DNA from: an uncultured Acidimicrobiaceae bacterium
Lineage (GTDB): Bacteria; Actinomycetota; Acidimicrobiia; Acidimicrobiales; Microtrichaceae
Length of the DNA stretch: 5,435 nt
Direction: 5' to 3'
Assembly: GCA_937868025.1 (NCBI GenBank)
Contig: CALMLJ010000633.1
Span: forward strand, 1 to 5,435
Made by a program: the position numbers and the translations under genes. Of this stretch, positions 1 through 4,899 are shown in pieces. How positions within the stretch are numbered: the stretch's first letter is position 1; every line of letters starts with the position of its first letter. The notes under the pieces were generated by a model that saw only the letters and a list, made by a program, of their open reading frames with translations, had not been told where the DNA came from and ran no database searches.

Positions 1-570
1 GCGATCCTCGGGGTCGGTATCGGTCACGTCGAGCGCGAGTTCGAATTGGTGGGCGCCGAGTTCCGACGACGAGGCCGCGATCTCGACGCGGCGCTCCCCG
101 TCTTGCGGGAGGCGCTGGCGACCGGGGAGTTCGAGGGAGCAGTGCTCCGCCCGAGGTCACCCCGCCCCGGCGGGACCCCGATCTGGGTCGGTGGATCGTC
201 GGACGCGGCGCTTCGCCGCGCCGCGACGCTCGGCGACGGCTGGCTGCCCCAGGGTCCGCCGAAGATGGGCATGCGCGCCGCGGTCGAGTTCCTGCGCACC
301 GAGCGGGCCGAGGCGTTCGGCGCCGAGGAACCCTTCGACATCGGCATCCAGTCCGAACCGATCTACGTGGGCACGCCGACGTGGGACTCCGGGCCGTTCA
401 CGCTCTCGGGGGAGCCCGAGGCCATCGCCGCCCGTCTCACCAAGTACGTCGGCGTCGGGGCCAACCACGTGCAGGTGCGGTTCGCCGCCCGGTCGGCCGA
501 GGAGATGGCCGATCAGGTCGCGGCGTTCGGTGCCGAGGTGTGGCCGCTCGTGGGCGGACCGACCGGCTGA
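1..570 (+). CDS. LLM-class (luciferase-like, probably F420-dependent) oxidoreductase, 5' end cut off
   Basis: The reading frame is open from base 1 and ends at TGA 568-570, giving the last 189 residues. The N-terminal part of the barrel lies outside the window. The visible start reads GVGIG, then EREFELVG and FRRRGRDLDAAL, which matches the stretch in bacterial luciferase-like monooxygenases where GVGxG is followed by an EF..G....RG..LDE helix. Further on come PIWVGG (visible residues 60-65), SSDAALRRAATLGDGWLP (66-83) and a C-terminal helix after LSGEPEAIAARL. The PIW(V/I)GG and GDGWLP elements are family signatures that line the flavin or F420 pocket. Members are cytoplasmic TIM-barrel enzymes that move a hydride or oxygenate small organic substrates. 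The F420 assignment rests on family resemblance, and the cofactor-binding N-terminus is not visible. The substrate is unknown. The gene converges on the downstream minus-strand gene. Confidence 0.88.
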   Translation, partial: AILGVGIGHVEREFELVGAEFRRRGRDLDAALPVLREALATGEFEGAVLRPRSPRPGGTPIWVGGSSDAALRRAATLGDGWLPQGPPKMGMRAAVEFLRTERAEAFGAEEPFDIGIQSEPIYVGTPTWDSGPFTLSGEPEAIAARLTKYVGVGANHVQVRFAARSAEEMADQVAAFGAEVWPLVGGPTG

Positions 571-595
571 CGCTCGGCTCGACCGACGTCAGTCG
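564..595. terminator. Shared bidirectional hairpin terminator between convergent genes
   Basis: Bases 564-572 pair with 587-595 over 9 bp, including one G-T wobble (566/593). After a single bulged C at 573, bases 574-577 pair with 583-586 for 4 more bp, closing a 5-base loop (578-582). The stop codon of the upstream gene (568-570) and the reverse-strand stop of the facing gene (589-591) lie in opposite arms and pair with each other's flanks. There is no T-tract on either side, which is common for terminators in high-GC actinobacteria. Use as a terminator for both genes is inferred from structure and position. Confidence 0.6.
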
Positions 596-1014
596 TCGGT
601 GTGGGCGTCGACCTCGGAGAGGCGACGGGCCACGGAGTGCAGCAGGTTCTTCGTCAGGTGCGGGGAGCTGTCGAGCAGGTTCTGGAAGCCGCGCCGGTCG
701 ATCACCTGCAGCTTGAGGTCGGTGACCGCCGTGACGGTCGCGTTGCGGGGGTGGTCGACCAGCAGGGCGAGTTCGCCGAAGTGGGTGCCGGGACCGAGCG
801 TGGCGACCGTGGCGCCGTCGCGCTCGACGGAGGCCTCGCCGTCGACGATCACCACGAACTCGCGTCCGAGCTCACCCTGGCGGATCAGCACCCGCCCGGC
901 GGGCACCGCGACCTCGTCGGCCACCGCGTCGATCTGGCGGAGCTCGTCGTCGGTGCAGTCGTGGAAGAGCGGCATCAGACGAAACGTCGCCAGCAGGTCG
1001 GGGAGCTTGGCCAT
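589..1014 (-). CDS. Stand-alone cyclic nucleotide-binding domain protein (CRP-like effector domain)
   Basis: This is a 141-residue cytoplasmic protein made almost entirely of one cNMP-binding fold. A short N-terminal helix (MAKLPDLLATFRLMPLF) leads into DCTDDELRQIDAVADEV and the beta-roll. The phosphate-binding cassette is clear: GPGTHFGELALL (residues 74-85), then DHPRNATV (87-94). It contains the Gly-Glu (80-81) and Arg (90) that contact the cyclic phosphate and ribose in the family. The C-terminal helix (about 107-134) is where CRP continues into its dimer helix. No helix-turn-helix, kinase, channel or hydrolase domain follows, so it is unlikely to bind DNA directly and probably acts on a partner. 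The ATG at 1012-1014 is preferred because a TAGCAT -10 box sits 6 bases before it with no Shine-Dalgarno, as for a leaderless mRNA. The ligand (cAMP, cGMP or neither) cannot be told from sequence. Confidence 0.9.
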   Translation of the reverse strand: MAKLPDLLATFRLMPLFHDCTDDELRQIDAVADEVAVPAGRVLIRQGELGREFVVIVDGEASVERDGATVATLGPGTHFGELALLVDHPRNATVTAVTDLKLQVIDRRGFQNLLDSSPHLTKNLLHSVARRLSEVDAHTDD

Positions 1015-1020
1015 GCGGCG

Positions 1021-1026
1021 ATGCTA
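1021..1026 (-). promoter_or_regulatory. Candidate -10 box of a leaderless promoter for the cNMP-binding gene
   Basis: On the minus strand the sequence is TAGCAT, then six bases, then ATG. This fits the actinobacterial TANNNT -10 element, with transcription beginning at or next to the first base of the start codon. No convincing -35 hexamer and no Shine-Dalgarno sequence are visible. The short motif alone would be weak, but the same arrangement recurs at two other genes in this window. Confidence 0.4.
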
Positions 1027-1118
1027 GTGGTCCGGCCCCCCGTCGTCGCCGCGCTCGCAGTCCCTGCCGGCATCGGAGATTGGGTCATCGGGCTCTGTCG
1101 GGTGCCGCTTCGTGTCGG

Positions 1119-1124
1119 TACCGT
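1119..1124 (+). promoter_or_regulatory. Candidate -10 box of a leaderless promoter for the first DUF5658 gene
   Basis: TACCGT is followed by exactly seven bases and then the GTG at 1132-1134. This matches a TANNNT -10 element placing the transcription start on the GTG. No Shine-Dalgarno precedes either GTG 1132 or the in-frame ATG 1138. No good -35 is visible 17-18 bases upstream. It lies in the 117-base divergent region shared with the cNMP-binding gene. Confidence 0.4.
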
Positions 1125-1131
1125 CCGGGCC

Positions 1132-1533
1132 GTGACCATGCGCTACGCCTCGCTGCCGGAGACCACCAGCGTCGAGCAGGCTGAGGTGCACCGGTCCACG
1201 CGGCATCTCCGGGCGGTCAGTGCCCGGATCGAGCGGGTGCTGGGCGAGCGATCGTTCCGGCTGTGGGCGCTGCTCACCCTCAACGCGCTCGATCTCCTGA
1301 CGACCGCTGCCGTGCTCGCGCTCGGCGGCACCGAATCGAACCCCGCCATGCAAGGGGTGGTCGAGCACTGGTGGAAGCCGATCGTCGTGAAGGCGGTGGT
1401 GCTCGGGCTCATGTGGCTGGTGGTACTCCGGACGCCGGTGACGTCTCGCCTGGCCGATCTGGGATTGCTCCTCGCGTGGGTGTTCTACGCGGGCGTGGTG
1501 CTGTGGAACACCCTCCTCCTCGTTAACTATTGA
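1132..1533 (+). CDS. Small membrane protein, DUF5658-like (first of a tandem pair)
   Basis: This 133-residue protein has a charged N-terminal tail of about 40 residues and three likely membrane segments: about 44-63, 84-99 and 109-130. The family-type signature is NALDLLTT (51-58), then GGTESNPAM (65-73), a lysine at 87 in the second helix, SRLAD (105-109) and WN (125-126). The N..D....T...GG.E.NP.M pattern is what I associate with the uncharacterised DUF5658 family of integral membrane proteins. No function is established. The polar residues in or near helices 1 and 2 (Asn, Asp, Glu, Lys) suggest a buried polar site, but that is inference. The start is taken as GTG 1132 because of the -10 box seven bases upstream. 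ATG 1138, two codons later, is the alternative. A paralogue follows 78 bases downstream, and the cNMP-binding gene is divergent upstream. Confidence 0.82.
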   Translation: MTMRYASLPETTSVEQAEVHRSTRHLRAVSARIERVLGERSFRLWALLTLNALDLLTTAAVLALGGTESNPAMQGVVEHWWKPIVVKAVVLGLMWLVVLRTPVTSRLADLGLLLAWVFYAGVVLWNTLLLVNY

Positions 1534-1554
1534 CGCATTTCAGTAAATCTCGAC

Positions 1555-1583
1555 TTGTGGCGAGCGGTGCTGGTCCGTACGGT
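1555..1583 (+). promoter_or_regulatory. Weak candidate promoter before the second DUF5658 gene
   Basis: TTGTGG (1555-1560) and TACGGT (1578-1583) are separated by 17 bases, an ideal sigma-70-type spacing. Transcription would start near 1590, leaving a leader of about 20 bases that carries the GGAAGGA ribosome site before GTG 1612. The hexamers match only in part, so the second gene may simply be read from the upstream promoter. If the promoter is real, the in-frame TTG at 1555 cannot be the start codon. Confidence 0.25.
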
Positions 1584-1597
1584 CGACGGAAGTCGTC

Positions 1598-1604
1598 GGA
1601 AGGA
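1598..1604 (+). promoter_or_regulatory. Ribosome binding site that fixes the start of the second DUF5658 gene
   Basis: GGAAGGA lies seven bases before GTG 1612-1614. It is a good Shine-Dalgarno match at optimal spacing. The more upstream in-frame TTG at 1555 has no such site. This is the reason for choosing the 130-residue form. Confidence 0.6.
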
Positions 1605-1611
1605 CCTGGGA

Positions 1612-2004
1612 GTGATCGACACCGAACCACCGGTGGACAGTGCCATGCGTGCGGGAGTCCCGGTCGGCGAGGACGGCTCGCGCATGATCCCGCTTCGTCG
1701 GTGGCTGATGGCGGTGACCATCCTCGTCCTCAACCTCGTCGACGTCATCGTCACCAAGGCGATCCTCCGCCACGGCGGCTCCGAGGCCAACCCGATCATG
1801 GCCCCGATCATGGACCACCCCGCGTATCCGTTGATCCTCAAGACGATCGTGGCCCTCGGCGTCGGCGCGCTGCTCCTCGCGTCGCCGCGGGACTCGAAGC
1901 TGGCCGATCGTTCGGTGATGATCGTCATCGTCGCCTACGTCTGCGTGATGGGCTGGAACTTCGGGATCCTGTTGCAGGCATCGGGGCTCCACAGCCCGTC
2001 GTGA
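1612..2004 (+). CDS. Small membrane protein, DUF5658-like (second of a tandem pair)
   Basis: From GTG 1612 this is a 130-residue protein, nearly the same length as its upstream neighbour (133). A 30-residue polar tail is followed by three likely membrane segments, about 31-53, 74-90 and 101-122. It repeats the same landmarks: NLVDVIVT (41-48), GGSEANPIM (55-63), Lys77, SKLAD (95-99) and WN (115-116). Aligned without any gap to the first protein from LN to WN, I count 27 identities in 77 positions, so the two are old paralogues rather than a recent duplication. The family has no known function that I can state. A longer form from TTG 1555 would add 19 residues, but that stretch lacks a ribosome site and overlaps a possible promoter. 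No terminator separates it from the next gene. Confidence 0.8.
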   Translation: MIDTEPPVDSAMRAGVPVGEDGSRMIPLRRWLMAVTILVLNLVDVIVTKAILRHGGSEANPIMAPIMDHPAYPLILKTIVALGVGALLLASPRDSKLADRSVMIVIVAYVCVMGWNFGILLQASGLHSPS

Positions 2005-2020
2005 CGTCGTTTCCGCGTTT

Positions 2021-2035
2021 CTGACACATCGTCAG
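2021..2035. promoter_or_regulatory. Candidate operator palindrome at the amidohydrolase promoter
   Basis: CTGAC and GTCAG are perfect 5-base inverted arms around ACATC, and they overlap the likely -35 hexamer. A symmetric site at this place is typical of a repressor of TetR or similar type, which would block RNA polymerase. No regulator gene is present in the window. The arms are short, so chance occurrence is possible. Confidence 0.35.
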
Positions 2036-2050
2036 GTCTGTGGGTACGAT
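2021..2050 (+). promoter_or_regulatory. Promoter of the amidohydrolase-aldehyde dehydrogenase operon (leaderless)
   Basis: CTGACA (2021-2026, five of six matches to TTGACA) and TACGAT (2045-2050, fits TANNNT) are 18 bases apart. Seven bases after the -10 comes the A of ATG 2058, so transcription would start at the start codon. The gene has no Shine-Dalgarno sequence, which agrees. The best-formed of the candidate promoters in this window. Confidence 0.55.
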
Positions 2051-2057
2051 CGGCCGC

Positions 2058-3251
2058 ATGGAGAACTTCCCGAAACTCATCTCCGTCGATGACCACGTCA
2101 TCGAGCACGCCAACGTCTGGCAGGACCGTCTTCCTGCCAAGTACCGCGACGTCGGCCCCCGTGTGGTCCAAGAGCGCGGCCACATGCAGTTCGTCGGAGG
2201 GGTGTTCAGCTACGAGCCCGCCGACGACGGCGATCTGTGTGACTGGTGGCTGTACGAGGACAAGAAGATCCCGCAGACCCGTCTCAGCGCCGCCGCCGGG
2301 TTCGACCGTGACGAGGTCAAGGTCGTGGGGATCACCTACGAGGAGATGCGGAAGGGCTGCTGGGATCCGGTCGCCCGTCTCGCCGACATGGACCTGAACC
2401 ACACCGAAGCGCAGATGTGCTTCCCGTCGTTCCCCCGGTTCTGCGGTCAGACGTTCAAGGAGGCCCAGGACATGGAGCTGGCCGACCTCTGCGTGAAGGC
2501 CTACAACGACTGGATGGTCGAGGAGTGGTGCGGCGGCTCCGACGGTCGCCTCATCCCGCTCATCATCGTGCAGCTCTGGGACGCCGAGCTGGCTGCCCAG
2601 GAGGTGTACCGCAACGCCGAGCGCGGTGTCCGGGCCACGTGCTTCAGCGAGATCCCGCCCTACCTCGACCTGCCGTCGGTCCACACGCCGTACTGGGAAC
2701 CGTTCTTCCGTGCCTGCGCCGAGACCGGCACCGTCATCAACATGCACATCGGCTCGTCCTCCCGCATGCCGTCCACGTCGGCCGACGCCCCCGCCGCCGT
2801 CGGATCGACGCTGACGTTCGGCAACGCCATGAGCTCGATGACCGATTGGCTGTTCAGCGGCTGGCTCGCCGAGCTGCCGACCCTCAAGCTCGCGTACAGC
2901 GAGGGCCAGATCGGCTGGATCCCCTACATCCTCGAGCGCGCCGACAAGGTGTGGGAGGACAACCGGGCCTGGGGCGGCGTGAGCGACAAGGTGTCCGAGC
3001 CGCCCTCCACCTACTACTACCGCCAGATCTACGGCTGCTTCTTCGACGACGAGTACGGCCTCGAGAACATCGAGAAGTGCGGTGTGAACAACATCTGCTT
3101 CGAGACCGACTACCCGCACTCCGACAGCACGTGGCCCCATTCCAAGGACACGGCGATCAAGTTGATGGGCAACCTGCCCGACGACATCGTCTACAAACTG
3201 ATCCGCGGCAACGCCATCGAGATGCTCGACCTGGATTTCGATCGGGCCTGA
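2058..3251 (+). CDS. Amidohydrolase_2 family metal-dependent hydrolase or decarboxylase (ACMSD-related TIM barrel)
   Basis: This 397-residue cytoplasmic protein fits the COG2159/PF04909 group in length and motifs. The N-terminal SVDDHVIE (9-16) carries the D-x-H metal site, VINMHIGSS (227-235) supplies His230, LAYSEGQIGWIPY (278-290) holds Glu282, and FETDYPHSDSTWP (348-360) supplies Asp351. In ACMSD the corresponding loops bind one divalent metal. Here the SEG motif stands where ACMSD has a catalytic His, a variation I associate with a large actinobacterial subfamily. Members hydrolyse or decarboxylate cyclic or aromatic acids, and the substrate here is unknown. It is rich in cysteine, with 11 residues. 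The ATG 2058 start is chosen because the promoter -10 box ends seven bases before it. GTG 2040 would lie upstream of that box. The aldehyde dehydrogenase gene starts 31 bases downstream and is probably on the same transcript. Confidence 0.9.
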   Translation: MENFPKLISVDDHVIEHANVWQDRLPAKYRDVGPRVVQERGHMQFVGGVFSYEPADDGDLCDWWLYEDKKIPQTRLSAAAGFDRDEVKVVGITYEEMRKGCWDPVARLADMDLNHTEAQMCFPSFPRFCGQTFKEAQDMELADLCVKAYNDWMVEEWCGGSDGRLIPLIIVQLWDAELAAQEVYRNAERGVRATCFSEIPPYLDLPSVHTPYWEPFFRACAETGTVINMHIGSSSRMPSTSADAPAAVGSTLTFGNAMSSMTDWLFSGWLAELPTLKLAYSEGQIGWIPYILERADKVWEDNRAWGGVSDKVSEPPSTYYYRQIYGCFFDDEYGLENIEKCGVNNICFETDYPHSDSTWPHSKDTAIKLMGNLPDDIVYKLIRGNAIEMLDLDFDRA

Positions 3252-3256
3252 GCCCG
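3243..3256 (+). other. Small GC hairpin over the amidohydrolase stop codon
   Basis: CGGGC pairs with GCCCG around a four-base CTGA loop that contains the stop codon TGA (3249-3251). With only 5 bp and no T-tract it is unlikely to terminate transcription. It might influence mRNA stability or reinitiation at the next gene, or be chance in GC-rich sequence. Confidence 0.2.
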
Positions 3257-3269
3257 CCGACACGAGAAC

Positions 3270-3274
3270 GGAAG
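3270..3274 (+). promoter_or_regulatory. Ribosome binding site of the aldehyde dehydrogenase gene
   Basis: GGAAG stands eight bases before ATG 3283. Unlike the operon's first gene, this internal gene has a conventional Shine-Dalgarno, as expected for translation in the middle of a transcript. Confidence 0.55.
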
Positions 3275-3282
3275 ACCAACAC

Positions 3283-4740
3283 ATGTCCATTGACGCGCAG
3301 GTGTGCATCGGCGGGGAGTGGTTCGACGGGGGCGACGGCTCCTACGACATCATCAACCCCGCCACCGAAGAGGTCGTCGGCCGTGCGCCGCAGGGCTCCG
3401 TCGAGCAGTCGATTGCCGCCACCGCTGCTGCGGCCGAGGCGTTCGACGCATGGTCGCGGACGTCGCCCGAGGAGCGGGCCAACCTGCTCGAGAAGGCCGC
3501 CGACCTCTACGACGCTCGCAAGGACGAGTTCGCTCCGCTCGTGCAGGCCGAAACCGGCGCCACCATGCGCGTCGCCAAGACGATGCAGGTGCCCCAGGTG
3601 TCGGCACGGTTCCGCCGCTACGCCAGGGGTGCGATGGAGTCACGGCTCATCCCCCTCGAGCCCCAGGTGATGCCGACCACGGCGCTCGCTCCGGGCGGCA
3701 TCATCGGTGGCGTCGGCCACCGTGCGCCCGTCGGTGTCGTCAGCTGCATCACGTCGTACAACTTCCCGGTCGTGAACATGGCGGGCAAGATCGGCCCGGC
3801 GCTCGCGATGGGGAACACCGTCGTGGTGAAGCCGGCCCCGCAGGATCCGCTCGCCGTCATCAAGCTCGTCGAGATCATGAACGAGGCCGGGTTCCCGCCC
3901 GGCGTCATCAACGTCACCTGCGGCACCGACATCGCTGCGTCCGAGGCGCTGGTGTCGTCGCCGCACGTCGACATGATCAGCTTCACCGGTTCCACCGGCG
4001 TCGGTCGCCGCATCGGCGCGGTCGCCGGTGGCGAGATGAAGCGGCTGCTGTTGGAACTCGGCGGCAAGGGTGCCTGCATCGTCTACGACGACGCCGACCT
4101 CAAGGCCGCCATCGGTGGCATCAGCTCCGTGTGGGCCTTCCACTCCGGTCAGATCTGCACCGCACCCACTCGTGTCATCGCCCAGCGCGGCATCTACGAC
4201 CAGCTCGTCGCCGGCCTCACCCAGGCGGCCAAGCACCTCACCGTCGGCGACCCGCTCGAGCGCACCACCGTGGTCGGCCCCGTCATCACCGACGTGCACC
4301 GCGGTCGCATCGAGGGCTACGTGCAGTCGGCCCGTGACGAGGGCGCCGAGATCGTGGTCGGCGGCGAACGCCCCGACTTCGACAAGGGCTTCTACGTCGC
4401 CCCGACCCTCATCGCCAACGCCACCAACCAGATGACGGCGGTGCGCGAGGAGATCTTCGGCCCGGTCGTTGTGGTCGTCCCCTTCGACGACGACGAGGAA
4501 GCCATCCACATCGCCAACGACAGCGACTTCGGCCTGTACAGCTACGTGTTCAGCGGCGACACCGGTCGCGCCTGGGCGACGGCCCAGCGGCTGCGCTCGG
4601 GCAACGTCGGCATCAACTCCCTGCAGCGCAACCACGAGGCGCCGTTCGGCGGCTTCAAGCAGTCGGGCGTCGGGCGCGACGGCGGGAGCTTCGGCCTCCA
4701 CGCCTACAGCGAGATGCAGTCCATCATCTGGCCGGGTTGA
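3283..4740 (+). CDS. NAD(P)-dependent aldehyde dehydrogenase
   Basis: At 485 residues this is a full-length cytoplasmic enzyme of the aldehyde dehydrogenase superfamily, oxidising an aldehyde to the acid with NAD(P)+. All catalytic elements are present. They are Asn160 in SYNFP (usually WNFP), Lys183 in KPAP, the coenzyme loop FTGSTGVG (234-241), the general base Glu258 in LELGGKG, the nucleophile Cys292 in SGQICTA (288-294), Glu390 in EEIFGPV, and the C-terminal PFGGFKQSGVGRDGG (454-468). Pro186 takes the place of the glutamate that in ALDH2-like enzymes (Glu195) binds the adenosine ribose, so preference for NAD over NADP is uncertain. The substrate is unknown; coexpression with the amidohydrolase suggests an aldehyde made in the same pathway. 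A good ribosome site precedes ATG 3283, and a strong terminator follows the stop. Confidence 0.96.
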   Translation: MSIDAQVCIGGEWFDGGDGSYDIINPATEEVVGRAPQGSVEQSIAATAAAAEAFDAWSRTSPEERANLLEKAADLYDARKDEFAPLVQAETGATMRVAKTMQVPQVSARFRRYARGAMESRLIPLEPQVMPTTALAPGGIIGGVGHRAPVGVVSCITSYNFPVVNMAGKIGPALAMGNTVVVKPAPQDPLAVIKLVEIMNEAGFPPGVINVTCGTDIAASEALVSSPHVDMISFTGSTGVGRRIGAVAGGEMKRLLLELGGKGACIVYDDADLKAAIGGISSVWAFHSGQICTAPTRVIAQRGIYDQLVAGLTQAAKHLTVGDPLERTTVVGPVITDVHRGRIEGYVQSARDEGAEIVVGGERPDFDKGFYVAPTLIANATNQMTAVREEIFGPVVVVVPFDDDEEAIHIANDSDFGLYSYVFSGDTGRAWATAQRLRSGNVGINSLQRNHEAPFGGFKQSGVGRDGGSFGLHAYSEMQSIIWPG

Positions 4741-4761
4741 CCGAGTCACGCTCCAGATCTG

Positions 4762-4803
4762 GCTGCGAGGGTCGCGCTCCGGCGCGACCCTCGCAGCAGT
4801 TTT
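4762..4803 (+). terminator. Strong intrinsic terminator after the aldehyde dehydrogenase gene
   Basis: Bases 4762-4777 and 4782-4797 form a perfect 16-bp GC-rich stem. The four-base loop TCCG is closed by a C-G pair, so in RNA it is a cUNCGg-type, very stable tetraloop. TTTT follows at 4800-4803. It begins 21 bases after the stop codon and marks the end of the operon. Confidence 0.9.
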
Positions 4804-4862
4804 CGGAGAAGTTCGCGGAAAAGTGTCAGACCTCGCGGTGATCGCGCTCTTGGCCCCCGTAC

Positions 4863-4879
4863 GGCGACAACCCGTCGCC
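4863..4879 (+). other. Hairpin in the leader of the exported-protein gene
   Basis: GGCGAC (4863-4868) pairs with GTCGCC (4874-4879) around a five-base AACCC loop, ending nine bases before the Shine-Dalgarno. The stretch between the terminator and this gene (4804-4899) shows no TANNNT -10 box at a leaderless distance and no riboswitch core that I recognise. The stem is short and could be chance. Confidence 0.25.
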
Positions 4880-4888
4880 TCGGAACCC

Positions 4889-4893
4889 AGGAG
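4889..4893 (+). promoter_or_regulatory. Ribosome binding site of the exported-protein gene
   Basis: AGGAG lies six bases before ATG 4900 and supports that start codon for a gene whose 3' end is beyond the window. Confidence 0.6.
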
Positions 4894-4899
4894 CCAGCC

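Noticed and set aside
601..1131. Upstream extension of the first DUF5658 frame over the cNMP-binding gene
   Set aside because: The extension is antisense to a clear cNMP-binding domain, and family-like sequence begins only after about 1132.
1521..1560. AT-rich patch with TTGACG at 1530 as a strong promoter
   Set aside because: No -10 box occurs at 16-19 bases from TTGACG; the hexamer also overlaps the stop codon of the first DUF5658 gene.
2040..2057. GTG 2040 as start of the amidohydrolase
   Set aside because: It would lie upstream of the likely -10 box at 2045-2050 and has no ribosome site. ATG 2058 fits a leaderless start.
1935..3308. Long minus-strand open frame of 457 codons
   Set aside because: It lies antisense to the amidohydrolase and the end of the second DUF5658 gene, has a Val/Asp/Gly/His/Arg-biased composition typical of the reverse of GC-rich coding DNA, and shows no recognisable domain.
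2417..3670. Plus-strand overlapping frame of 417 codons
   Set aside because: It is an out-of-frame shadow of the amidohydrolase and start of the ALDH, Arg/Pro-rich and without any motif.
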